Source: Paenibacillus sp. JCM 18996
GTDB lineage: Bacteria > Bacillota > Bacilli > Paenibacillales > NBRC-103111
Reading direction: 5' to 3'
DNA: 40,412 nt
NCBI GenBank assembly: GCA_001313085.1
Contig: BBFE01000038.1
Coordinates: forward strand, 1 to 40,412
Shown here: one piece after another, positions 32,287-40,412 of the stretch
Numbering within the stretch: the first letter of the stretch is position 1
Layout of the letters: the number at the start of each line of letters is the position of its first letter
The notes under the pieces: model-generated
Told to the model about the DNA's origin: nothing
Seen by the model: the letters and a program-made list of their open reading frames with translations, nothing else
Database searches by the model: none
Position numbers and translations under genes: made by a program

Positions 32287-33267
32287 TTAGGTTAAATTTT
32301 GCGGGTCATTTGCCAAAGGTTTGTCGGATACTTCCCCTCTCGGAGCCTTTGGCGCTTTGGCCGATACTATCGGGTCCGGATACCTTTGATCGGCATATCC
32401 CATTTTTTTCTGCGCGCAACGATGATTATTACAGCCGCTGCAACGATAATGACTGCCAACAGCTGAGATATTCTCACATTTCCGTAGGCCATATTTCCCG
32501 GCTCGAAGAGAACGGTCATTGGCGACCAAAGCGCATCCATAATGGATTTGAGCCACGCGGGACCGTCAAAAGCCAAACTGTCCGTACGCAGCCCTTCGAT
32601 AAAGAACCGGCCGATGGAATACCATATAAAATAACTGAGGAACAGCTCTCCCGCCCTTAAAAAAATCTCTGGCGCCTTAGCAGCAGCAAAAGCGCTAAAC
32701 CTGCCAGGTTCCATAAAGACTCATATAAAAAAACGTAGGATGATAGAACGTTCCCTCAATGTTCATCTGGTTTACGATAAAATCAGGCAGATGAAGCGTA
32801 TTCCGCAGAAACGATTCCTGCACAGGCTCTCCGTGCGCTTCCTGATTGATAAAATTCCCCCAACGCCCGATCGCTTGTCCGATAATAAGCCCCGGGGCAC
32901 AGATATCCGCAATTCTCCAGAAATTATAGCCTTTCGCCCGAAAATAAAAAATATGCCCCGATGATCGCGCCGATCAGAGCCCCATAGATGGCAATGCCAC
33001 CTAACCATATGGCAGGTATTTCAGCTAAATGGGATTTGTAATAATCCCATTTGAAAGCTACATAGTAAATACGTGCCCCGATGATAGCCGATGGCACTCC
33101 GATCAACAGCATATCCATGAAAAAAAATTCCGCGGGAATTCCAAAGCGTTTGCCTTCGCGGGCGGCGAGCAACATTCCCACCAATGCGGCGGCGCAAGAA
33201 TCAATCCATACCAATGAATTTTGAGCGGCCCCAGAGCAATGGCGACCGGATCTATTGCAGTGTACAT
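32287..33267 (-). CDS. lgt: Prolipoprotein diacylglyceryl transferase (frameshifted)
   Basis: Membrane enzyme that adds diacylglycerol to the lipobox cysteine of prolipoproteins. The N-terminus [21 protein letters not shown], the Lgt signature [18 protein letters not shown], and [20 protein letters not shown] are visible. At least four indels (near 33205, 33125, 32945, 32730-32660 and 32405) break it. A stop at 32367 in one frame is explained by the A run near 32405; the alternative tail [10 protein letters not shown] is family-like and ends at 32287. The start at 33267 follows AAAGGGGTTTGCA. About 326 aa. Confidence 0.9.
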
Positions 33268-33311
33268 TGCAAACCCCTTTCTAAAGCTCACCTATTCAAA
33301 AAATTACTTTT

Positions 33312-34253
33312 TTATTCCAAGTCGTCTATATCTTCCGACAATGATTCTGTCAGTTTATTCGTGAACTGCAACGCCGCATTGTATCCCATCCGCTTTAAAC
33401 GATAGTTCATCGCGGCGACTTCGATGATAACGGCCAGATTTCGTCCGGGACGAACCGGAATGGTGACCAGCGGCACATCCGTATCGATGATCCGCGTGGT
33501 TTCCTCGTCCAGGCCCAAGCGATCGTACTGCTTATCCTGCTGCCACGTTTCCAGTTGGGCGACCACGCTGATGGTTTTGACATTGCGCACAGCTCCCGCT
33601 CCAAACAAGGTCATGACGTTTATGATACCGACGCCGCGGATTTCCAGCAAATGACGGATCAGTTCAGGGGCATTCCCCGCCAGGACATTCTCAGCCGGCT
33701 GCCGGATTTCCACCGCATCGTCCGCCACAAGCCGGTGTCCTCTTTTGACGAGCTCCAATGCGGTTTCGCTCTTGCCGATTCCGCTGCTTCCGGTTATCAG
33801 CATACCGATTCCGTACACATCGACTAGCACTCCATGGATGGTCGTGGTCGGGGCCAGCTTATTCTCCAGAAAATTGGTGATCCGGCTCGCCAGAATCGTT
33901 GTCGCCAGATTCCCCCGCAGTATAGGAACGCTGGACTTCTCCGCCTGTTCGAGCAATTCCGGTGGAACGTCCAAACCCCTGGTCACTACAAAGCATGGAG
34001 TGTCGGGCGATTCACACAACCGCTGGATGCGGTCCCTTTTCTGTTCTTTGGATAAGGTTTCATAAAATGTAAGTTCGGTTCTTCCAAGCATCTGTATGCG
34101 GTCCGTGGGATGATAATGAAAATATCCCGCCATCTCCAGGCCCGGACGGTATAAATCCGCCGTGGTAATTAATCTTTTCAAGCCCTCTGCCCCGGCAAGC
34201 ACTTCCAAATTAAATTTAGCGGCCAGCTCGGACGATTTCACACCTTTAGCCAT
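33312..34253 (-). CDS. hprK: HPr kinase/phosphorylase
   Basis: Phosphorylates and dephosphorylates Ser46 of HPr according to glycolytic intermediates and phosphate, the sensor of CcpA catabolite control. Walker A is [16 protein letters not shown] near residue 155, followed by [10 protein letters not shown] and the family signature [20 protein letters not shown]. Intact, 313 aa. The start at 34253 ([14 protein letters not shown]) follows AAGGAGTCTGTTCGT; longer in-frame starts upstream lack a ribosome site. Confidence 0.96.
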   Translation of the reverse strand: MAKGVKSSELAAKFNLEVLAGAEGLKRLITTADLYRPGLEMAGYFHYHPTDRIQMLGRTELTFYETLSKEQKRDRIQRLCESPDTPCFVVTRGLDVPPELLEQAEKSSVPILRGNLATTILASRITNFLENKLAPTTTIHGVLVDVYGIGMLITGSSGIGKSETALELVKRGHRLVADDAVEIRQPAENVLAGNAPELIRHLLEIRGVGIINVMTLFGAGAVRNVKTISVVAQLETWQQDKQYDRLGLDEETTRIIDTDVPLVTIPVRPGRNLAVIIEVAAMNYRLKRMGYNAALQFTNKLTESLSEDIDDLE

Positions 34254-34284
34254 ACGAACAGACTCCTTTTTTTTCGATATCCTC

Positions 34285-34313
34285 ATCGTAATGGAATTGA
34301 TCTTTGAAAGCAA
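34285..34313 (-). promoter_or_regulatory. Sigma-A promoter of hprK-lgt-ppaX-yvoF
   Basis: On the minus strand TTGCTT (34308-34313) and TACGAT (34285-34290) are 17 nt apart, about 30 nt before the hprK start. Confidence 0.65.
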
Positions 34314-34371
34314 CCCCTGCAAGGGTCTTCTAATCCCCAGCCCATAAAGCGAAGAGCGTGTTCAACCGCAC

Positions 34372-34402
34372 GAAAAAAAGCCAGCTGCGAACAGCTGGCT
34401 CT
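34372..34402 (-). terminator. Terminator after the ABC ATPase gene
   Basis: AGCCAGCTG and CAGCTGGCT form a perfect 9-bp stem with a TTCG loop, then T7 on the minus strand, about 20 nt after the stop at 34421. Confidence 0.93.
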
Positions 34403-34420
34403 TATATTCTATAAAAAAAA

Positions 34421-35544
34421 TTAAGCGTTAACCAAGATGGACTCGGTTGTTGTTTTATCAAAGAAGTGAACTTTATTCATATCCAGAGCAAGCTTCACCT
34501 GCATGCCTTCTTTAAGGCCGGCACGGCCGTCTACACGGGCGATGATAGTACCCTTGCCTACTCCTGTCAGGTACAGGTACATCTCGTGGCCGAGGTTCTC
34601 GGAAACTTCGATGTCTGCGTTGATTACGGAGTTAGGGGAAGCTTCAAGAAATACGGGCTCTTCATGAATATCTTCCGGACGTACGCCCATGATTACTTCT
34701 TTGCCTGCATAGCCTTTGTCTTTCAAAGTTTTCGCGCGGCCTGCAGGAACTACCAGTTTTACATTTTCTGCTTTAAAAGTAAGGTTACCGCCTTCATCGG
34801 ACAAGGTTCCGGAAATGAAGTTCATCGAAGGAGATCCGATAAAACCGGCAACGAACATATTTACAGGGTTAGTGTAGATTTCTTCAGGAGAAGCAGCTTG
34901 TTGAATGATGCCTTTATCCATAACGACGATACGGTCGCCCATTGTCATCGCTTCGGTTTGGTCGTGCGTTACATAGATTACAGTAGTTTCCAGACGCTTG
35001 GCCAATTTGCTGATTTCAGCGCGCATTTGTACGCGAAGTTTGGCGTCCAGGTTGGAAAGAGGCTCGTCCATCAAGAATACTTGCGGTTCACGAACGATCG
35101 CGCGGCCCAAGGCGACACGCTGTCTTTGTCCGCCGGAAAGAGCCTTCGGCTTACGATCCAGCAAATGCTCGATATCAAGGATTTTCGCGGCTTCACGAAC
35201 GCGGGCATCGATGTCGCTTTCTTGAACTTGCGCAGCTTCAAACCGAACGCCATGTTCTGGTATACGTTCATATGCGGATAAAGCGCGTAGGACTGGAACA
35301 CCATGCGATATCGCGGTCCTTCGGCGCTACATCGTTCACTAGACGGTCGCCGATGTACAATTCGCCTTCGGAAATTTCTTCAAGCCCTGCGATCATGCGC
35401 AAAGTAGTGGATTTACCGCAGCCTGAAGCCCCTACCAGAACCAGAAATTCTTTATCTTTAATTTCCAGATGAAAGTCTTTTACCGTTGCTTCTTCGTTGC
35501 CTGCATACTTTTTTGACGATATGATTTAAACGAACACCTGCCAT
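34421..35544 (-). CDS. ugpC: MsmX/UgpC-type carbohydrate ABC transporter ATPase (frameshifted)
   Basis: Cytoplasmic ATPase of the CUT1 type that can energise several sugar importers. Walker [15 protein letters not shown]-loop [13 protein letters not shown], signature [15 protein letters not shown], Walker [17 protein letters not shown] and H-loop [12 protein letters not shown], then a C-terminal OB/TOBE-like regulatory domain (MGVRPEDI). Indels near 35510, 35305 and 35220 break the N-terminal third. The start at 35544 ([15 protein letters not shown]) follows GGGGGGATTCACTC. No permease or binding-protein gene adjoins it, as with the shared ATPase MsmX. About 373 aa. Confidence 0.92.
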
Positions 35545-35666
35545 GAGTGAATCCCCCCGAATAATAGATTCTTGCCGGACGCTGTACCCTGTACAGTTCC
35601 CTATTGGATAATTATATCTTAACTCAGTCAGGCACCTGTGACTATGCACAATGTTCACAAAAAAAA

Positions 35667-36789
35667 TTAAATCCTTTTCGTCACTTTATACAATAGCAGC
35701 GCCAGCTTTACCAACACGGCATCCGAAAACGTACGGACGTCGTAGCCGCTTCCCCTTTAAACTTATCCAGACGGTAAAGCAGCGTATTCCGGTGGATATA
35801 CAGCTTCTTGGCGGTCTCGCTCACATTGCAGTCCAAAGAGAAGAACATTTCCAGAGTCATCAGCGTCTCATTGTCCACCGCATAATCCATCCGGTTAAGC
35901 ACCTTTTCCAGGAAGAGCTCCTTCTCCGCATCGGGAATTAAATGAAGAAGCTTCTCCAGCTGCAGGTTCCATGGAAAATGAACATTGTCGGCGATATGAT
36001 ACGTTTTGCCCAGCATCATCGTCTCCCGCAGACCGGACACAGCAGCTAATAAAGACTTCACCGGTTTGATAGGATAGTGGATGGACAGATGGCACTCGCC
36101 AACCCATTCATTGGACAGCATGTCATACAATCCGCCGCATAAATCTTCAAGATTCTGCTCCAGGCTGTCTTCTTCTTCGCTGTCCTTATCCTCGTTCGAC
36201 GCGCCGGCGAGAATCGTTTCCGAGGCGAGAATGAGCCATTCTTTTTTTTCCATCAACGGAATGAGGCAATTTCAATATCGAAAAAAAGGATTCCAGAAGC
36301 TTTTTTTAAATCGGCATAATGAACCCGCCTTACAGGCGAATATTCCCCGTATAAAAGAATCGGCACCTGATTTGAATATAGAGAAACCTGGGCCGTGAGA
36401 GCGTCGGGCGTTTCGGCATTCGTCACTCCTTGTTCCATCTGCTGCTTCAGCCATTCGCCGATCGCCAAGGCCCTTCTTTCATCCTCGGAGCCCCAGCCCG
36501 ACTGCTGCTTTTTTCTGTGCGGAGGAACGCTTTGTTTCAACCGTGAGCTCAATCAGCCTTCTTTCCGACTCGGAAATGGCCTCTTGATCCACCTGCAGGG
36601 CAGTGATATCCCGGCTTGATTCTCCAGATAAAATAAAACTTTATTTTCCTGCACCACGCTTTGAGCTGCCGAATCCGCGGAGGGAGACTCGTTCGTGGCC
36701 CGGTTCCACACTGCTTCCGTCACTTTTGTTATCGACAAATGCGTTTTCAAAATGCTCTGCAGCTGCTCCTTCATTTGCTCCCAATCCAT
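35667..36789 (-). CDS. PucR/CdaR-type transcriptional regulator (frameshifted)
   Basis: The C-terminus is the PucR-type helix-turn-helix: NVSETAKKLYIHRNTLLYRL, followed after correction by YDVRTFSDAVLVKLALLLYK, ending VTKRI at 35667. The N-terminal two thirds (from MDWEQMKEQLQSILKTHLSI) carry no sensor domain I recognise. The start at 36789 follows AAGGAGCCGACAG; a TACAAT box lies about 35 nt upstream. Breaks near 36600, 36500, 36270 and 35745. About 373 aa. It lies directly before the sugar ABC ATPase gene, so control of that gene is possible but unproven. Confidence 0.82.
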
Positions 36790-36867
36790 TCTGTCGGCTC
36801 CTTCTTCTCTGTACTCTTCGTTTTATTGTAACATATTGTGCCTCTCGGATTATGGAATAATAGACAT

Positions 36868-36906
36868 AAAAAAAGAGAATCCCCCGATTTGAGGCATTCC
36901 CCCTTG
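36868..36906 (-). terminator. Possible terminator after the TagO-like gene
   Basis: On the minus strand GAATGCC and GGGGGATTC can pair with one mismatch, then TCTTTTTTT, about 50 nt after the stop at 36951. Confidence 0.55.
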
Positions 36907-36950
36907 TCCTGCAGAGCGAAAGCAGTCAGCTTCTGGCCAGCTGTTATTAT

Positions 36951-37898
36951 TCAGCTAAAAGACAGCATGAGAATGATGGACAGCAACGAGAACAAAGCGC
37001 CCACCAGATACAGGAACGAGACCGTCTGAGTCTGCGTCAATCCCCACTGCATCAGGCTGTGGTGAGTATGCAGCTTGTCTGCGGTGTGAAGCCCTTTCCC
37101 CTGCATAAATCTGCGGGAGAACACAATGACCGTATCCAGGATTGGCACGCCAAGCGCCAGAACGGGGACCAGGATCGACACAAATGTGGCGCTTTTAAAA
37201 GCGCCGTCTATCGCAATAACAGCCAAAGCATACCCGAGAAATATCGCGCCCGCGTCTCCCATGAAGATTTTGGCAGGATGGAAATTAAACAGCAGAAACG
37301 CAATTGCCGCACCGGCCAGAATGGCGGACATGACGCCCGGCTCCTCCTGCTTTTGTATGACCGAAACGATCAGCAGAGTCAAAGAGGAAATGGTTACGAT
37401 GCCAGAGGCAAGACCGTCTACGCCATCGATAAAATTAACCATGTTTGTAATCCCGAACACCCATGCCATTGTGCCGAGCCAGACTAACCATACAGGGAAG
37501 AAAACCATTTCCATATGGGCCGGATTCGTCATTCCGATAATCTCAATCCCGAACCATAAAGGAACCGACGACACCACGATATATACGATTAAGCGGGGCC
37601 AGACAGGAAATTCCCGTCCTTTTGCCTTAAATCCGTCATCCAGCAGCCCGACCAGCACAAGAACCGTTCCCCCGGCAATGATCGACAAGGTTTGATCGGA
37701 TATGCCAAGGAATAATATCAACGAAATGACACAGCCTATGTAAATGGCTACCCCGCCCATAAGAGGAATGGGATTTCGGTGAATTTTCCTGTTGGTGGGC
37801 CGATCTACAAAGCCGTATTTTACAGCCAACATTTTGACAAAAGGCACCAGTAGTAAGACAATACCGAAGCTTGTGATCAAAGGAATGATAAATTTCAA
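36951..37898 (-). CDS. tagO: Undecaprenyl-phosphate N-acetylglucosaminyl-1-phosphate transferase (TagO/WecA/MraY family)
   Basis: Polytopic membrane enzyme that moves GlcNAc-1-P to undecaprenyl phosphate, the first step for teichoic acids or other surface glycans. Catalytic motifs: IHRNPIPLMGGVAIYIG, VGLLDDGF, GITNMVNFIDGVDGLASG, FHPAKIFMGDAGAIFLGY and the C-terminal KLHTHHSLMQ. About ten hydrophobic segments. Intact, 315 aa. Start TTG at 37898 follows GGGGGTTCACCGA. No partner glycan genes adjoin it, so the symbol is by family only. Confidence 0.88.
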   Translation of the reverse strand: MKFIIPLITSFGIVLLLVPFVKMLAVKYGFVDRPTNRKIHRNPIPLMGGVAIYIGCVISLILFLGISDQTLSIIAGGTVLVLVGLLDDGFKAKGREFPVWPRLIVYIVVSSVPLWFGIEIIGMTNPAHMEMVFFPVWLVWLGTMAWVFGITNMVNFIDGVDGLASGIVTISSLTLLIVSVIQKQEEPGVMSAILAGAAIAFLLFNFHPAKIFMGDAGAIFLGYALAVIAIDGAFKSATFVSILVPVLALGVPILDTVIVFSRRFMQGKGLHTADKLHTHHSLMQWGLTQTQTVSFLYLVGALFSLLSIILMLSFS

Positions 37899-38092
37899 AT
37901 CGGTGAACCCCCTTTTTTTGAATGAGCCGCACTCCGGGTTCCTACAGCATCAAGATGGATAACCATAGATTTCCCAGCCAGGAAAGAACCATTCTTGATT
38001 ACGGTTGGAAAATAGCTCCTACTGTACGTGATACCTACTTTTAAACGGAATATGGAATTTTATAACTGATGCCAAAAGGAGTTTTTTGCACG

Positions 38093-39441
38093 ATGAAATC
38101 GACCTTCACTTTGCCTTACGGCAAAAAACCTGACACAGATCGAGTTGCCCGTACGGCCTAACCTGCACTGGATCCGTTATAACTCCGCACCTGCTGCGGA
38201 TCCGCATATGTTGATGAAGCGATCCCTCCTGCAGCCGATCAGTTCCCCGCGGTTACAGGAGCTTGCAGCGAGTGCCAGTAAAGCTGTCATACTGGTAAGC
38301 GACAAGAGCCGTCTTTGCCCCAGTGATGTGTTTCTCCCGCTGCTGCTAACGGAACTGAATCAGGGGGGGCTGCAGGATGCAGACATCAGTATCGTCGCAG
38401 CAGTCGGGACTCACCGCAAAATGACTCAGACCGAGCTCATTCAGTTGGTTGGAGAGCAGGTATACTCTCGGATTAAGGTGGTTAACCATTCGCCGCTCGG
38501 CGAGGATTGTGTTTATGTTGGGACCACCTCACGAGGCACGCCGGTTGAAATCAACCGTTCGGTGGTGGAGGCCGGCCTACGCATTGCTACGGGGAATATT
38601 GAACCCCACGCGCTTGTGGGCATATCGGGAGGGGTCAAAGCTTTGTTTCCAGGGACGGCTTCCAAAAAAAATCCATCTCCATCAACCACGGTTATTCTTT
38701 AGAGATCAAAGCAGAGCTCGGCCAGACCGATAACGGAATCCATGAAGATTTAGTCGAAGCGCAGCAGTTTGTTCCGGTACATTTTTTTGTTCAATGTGAT
38801 TGTAAATCATCAGCAGGAGATCATGGATTGTGTCGCAGGCGATGTGATTGAAGCCCACAAGAGGGGAATATCCACTGTACGCGAACGCTTTATCGTAGAA
38901 GTTGGGCAAAAATATGACACGGTGATCTGCTCGGCGGGAGGGCACCCCAAAGATCAGAATCTCTATCAAGCTGTGAAATCGTTGCGGAATGCGGCGGCTG
39001 TCACCCGCACCGGGGGGACGTATACTGCTGCTGGCCGAGTGTTCGGAACACTACGGTAATCCTGCGCTGCAGGAGTGGCTGGAGCGCGGCAAGAACAGAG
39101 AGCAGATGTGTTCCGAACTCAAGAGGGAGTTTGTGCTGGGCGCGCATAAAATTCTACAAATCGACCAGGTGCTTCGCAGTCATCAGGTGCGTCTTTATTC
39201 CGCGATGCCGTCTGCTTTTGTTGAATTATGCGGGTTTCAGGCGGTTAGTGATCTGCAGGCCGAATTGGAGGAGATGTTGTCGGACCCCGGTCAGTCTGTG
39301 GCTGTCATTCCGCATGGCGGAATCACTTTCCCGAAGCTAAAAGAACAGGAACAAATCCCCAAAAGTGAAGATAACCTTCGAAGCATATACCGATTATTTT
39401 TTTTGGGGAGCCCCCTTATCCACAGAACTTGCTTCCGATAG
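38093..39441 (+). CDS. LarA-like nickel-pincer enzyme (DUF2088), frameshifted
   Basis: Lactate-racemase-family protein; LarA uses a nickel pincer nucleotide bound to Lys184. Visible: GTHRKM (equivalent of His108), GNIEPHALVGISGGVKALFPG with His and Lys ten residues apart as in His174/Lys184, and after shortening the A8 run at 38667 to six, NHGYSLE with its His 16 residues after the Lys, as His200. DTVICSAGGHPKDQNLYQA is typical of the C-terminal domain. The start at 38093 (MKSTFTLPYGKK) follows AAAAGGAG. Indels near 38130, 38667, 38785 and 39020. The substrate may not be lactate. The exact C-terminus near 39400-39441 is uncertain because of a T8 run. Confidence 0.82.
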
Positions 39442-39454
39442 TTTCCTACACAGC

Positions 39455-39480
39455 AAAAAAAAGAGACCGCTGAGGTCTCT
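39455..39480 (-). terminator. Terminator of the tRNA cluster
   Basis: AGAGACC and GGTCTCT form a stem followed by T8 on the minus strand, 17 nt after tRNA-Lys. It may also slow plus-strand transcription from the LarA-like gene, though no T run lies on that side. Confidence 0.82.
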
Positions 39481-39496
39481 TCGATGTTAAAAAAAG

Positions 39497-39569
39497 TGAG
39501 CCATGAAGGACTCGAACCTTCGACACCCTGATTAAAAGTCAGGTGCTCTACCGACTGAGCTAATGGCTC
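39497..39569 (-). tRNA. tRNA-Lys (anticodon TTT)
   Basis: Acceptor GAGCCAT pairs with ATGGCTC. Anticodon stem-loop CTGAC-TTTTAA-TCAG shows TTT. CCA is not encoded. Last gene of the cluster. Confidence 0.95.
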
Positions 39570-39579
39570 AAAACGTAAG

Positions 39580-39664
39580 TGGTGGAGGCTGATGGATTCG
39601 AACCACCGAACTCGTAGAGAGCAGATTTACAGTCTGCCGTGTTTAGCCACTTCACTAAGCCTCC
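39580..39664 (-). tRNA. tRNA-Tyr (anticodon GTA)
   Basis: Class II tRNA with a long variable arm. The anticodon loop CTGTAAA shows GTA. Acceptor GGAGGCT/AGCCTCC, discriminator A and encoded CCA. Confidence 0.94.
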
Positions 39665-39685
39665 GTGGAATATTGTAAAAAAAAG

Positions 39686-39758
<73 letters not shown>

Positions 39759-39798
39759 ATACAGGAGGGATCATCGGGCAAAAAAAAAAGAATTGAAA

Positions 39799-39875
39799 TG
39801 GCGGAGCTGACGAGATTCGAACTCGCGGTCTCCTGCGTGACAGGCAGGCATGTTAGGCCTCTACACCACAGCTCC
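39799..39875 (-). tRNA. tRNA-Asp (anticodon GTC)
   Basis: Acceptor GGAGCTG with its partner, anticodon loop CTGTCAC with GTC, discriminator G and encoded CCA. Confidence 0.94.
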
Positions 39876-39892
39876 GTATTCAATTAATTTAC

Positions 39893-39967
<75 letters not shown>

Positions 39968-39979
39968 AAGAAAACTTTA

Positions 39980-40055
39980 TGGTGGAGGCTGACGGGATCG
40001 AACCGCCGACCCTCTGCTTGTAAGGCAGATGCTCTCCCAGCTGAGCTAAGCCTCC
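39980..40055 (-). tRNA. tRNA-Val (anticodon TAC)
   Basis: Acceptor GGAGGCT/AGCCTCC, anticodon loop CTTACAA with TAC, encoded CCA. Confidence 0.95.
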
Positions 40056-40109
40056 ATTTAACGACAAGCAATATTTTACTACATTAACAATTGGCATGTC
40101 AATGTGTTT

Positions 40110-40186
40110 TGGTAGCGGCGGAGGGGCTTGAACCCCCGACCTTACGGGTATGAACCGTACGCTCTAGCCAGCTGAGCTACGCCGCC
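40110..40186 (-). tRNA. tRNA-Met (anticodon CAT, elongator type)
   Basis: Starts GGCGGCGTAGCTCAGCTGG, unlike the CGCGGG start of initiator tRNA. The anticodon loop TTCATAC shows CAT. CCA is encoded. An isoleucine (lysidine) identity is less likely because the sequence closely follows the Bacillus elongator tRNA-Met. Confidence 0.88.
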
Positions 40187-40202
40187 ATACATTCAAAATC
40201 AG

Positions 40203-40294
40203 TGGCGGAGAGAGAGGGATTCGAACCCTCGCACCACTTACGCAGTCTAACCCCTTAGCAGAGGGTCCCCTTATAGCCACTTGGGTATCTCTCC
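40203..40294 (-). tRNA. tRNA-Ser (anticodon GCT)
   Basis: Class II tRNA with long variable arm. The anticodon loop CTGCTAA shows GCT. Acceptor GGAGAGA/TCTCTCC, discriminator G and encoded CCA. First gene of the cluster in transcription order. Confidence 0.94.
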
Positions 40295-40344
40295 AATGTA
40301 GACACAACAAATCAAGTACAATAAGCTTTGCTTTAAGCAAAAAA

Positions 40345-40412
40345 ACTTATGCCCTGAAAACTAGCAGCGAATTCAACATAAGCTTGTTTGTTCTTTCGAG
40401 CCCCGAAAAAAA
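40345..40412. other. rRNA-operon-like spacer or leader
   Basis: On the plus strand CCCTGAAAACTAGCAGCGAA resembles the conserved element found near 16S and 23S genes in Bacillales leaders and spacers. With a tRNA cluster next to it, an rRNA operon probably lies just beyond the right edge. Its orientation cannot be settled from these bases. Confidence 0.4.

Overview
The window reads as one chromosomal segment of a Paenibacillus-like bacterium (Bacillota, Bacillales, probably Paenibacillaceae). This rests on gene order that matches the Bacillus subtilis yvc/yvo, his, gap and rnr-secG neighbourhoods, on strong GGAGG-type ribosome sites, on clear sigma-A promoters, and on a secreted stalk-domain protein of a kind common in Paenibacillus. 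The species cannot be named from the sequence alone.

Layout, left to right. Nearly everything is on the minus strand. Positions 1-2802 hold rnr (cut by the left edge) and secG. A sugar-phosphate isomerase/epimerase follows (2939-3700). The central glycolytic operon reads cggR-gap-pgk-tpiA-gpmI-eno plus a small M50-type membrane protease (11709 down to 3885), with a sigma-A promoter and a CggR-type operator in front. Plus-strand islands are tRNA-Arg(CCG) at 12091 and clpP at 12384, the latter under a CtsR-type site. A secreted stalk-domain protein converges on clpP across a shared terminator. Next comes glk-rapZ-yvcK-whiA-HPr (19391 down to 15098), then trxB, a TPR protein (yvcD-like) and a PRPP synthetase paralogue. 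The complete histidine operon hisZGDBHAF-IE runs from 30367 down to 23633. After a GlsB-type membrane protein come hprK-lgt-ppaX-yvoF (34253 down to 31121), an MsmX/UgpC-type ABC ATPase, a PucR/CdaR-type regulator, and a TagO/WecA-type transferase. The right end holds a plus-strand LarA-like protein and an eight-gene minus-strand tRNA cluster (Ser, Met, Val, Thr, Asp, Phe, Tyr, Lys), with spacer that looks like an rRNA operon flank.

Functionally the window gathers carbon-flux control: glucokinase, the triose-to-enolpyruvate enzymes and their repressor, HPr, its kinase HprK, the pyrophosphatase PpaX that removes the product of HPr-P dephosphorylation, YvcK and RapZ. A PRPP synthetase sits next to the histidine genes that consume PRPP.

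Major caveat: about thirty of the protein genes are broken by one or more small indels. Most broken genes are universal housekeeping genes, and most breaks sit at A/T runs that are one or two bases too long or at G/C runs that are too short. I read this as raw long-read homopolymer error, not pseudogenisation, and I give the span of each gene as if corrected.

The most novel signal is a ~70-nt structured leader that occurs twice, immediately in front of clpP (plus strand, 12307-12376) and rapZ (minus strand, 18324-18392). Both copies share a 10-bp stem, inner sequence, and the position of the Shine-Dalgarno sequence.
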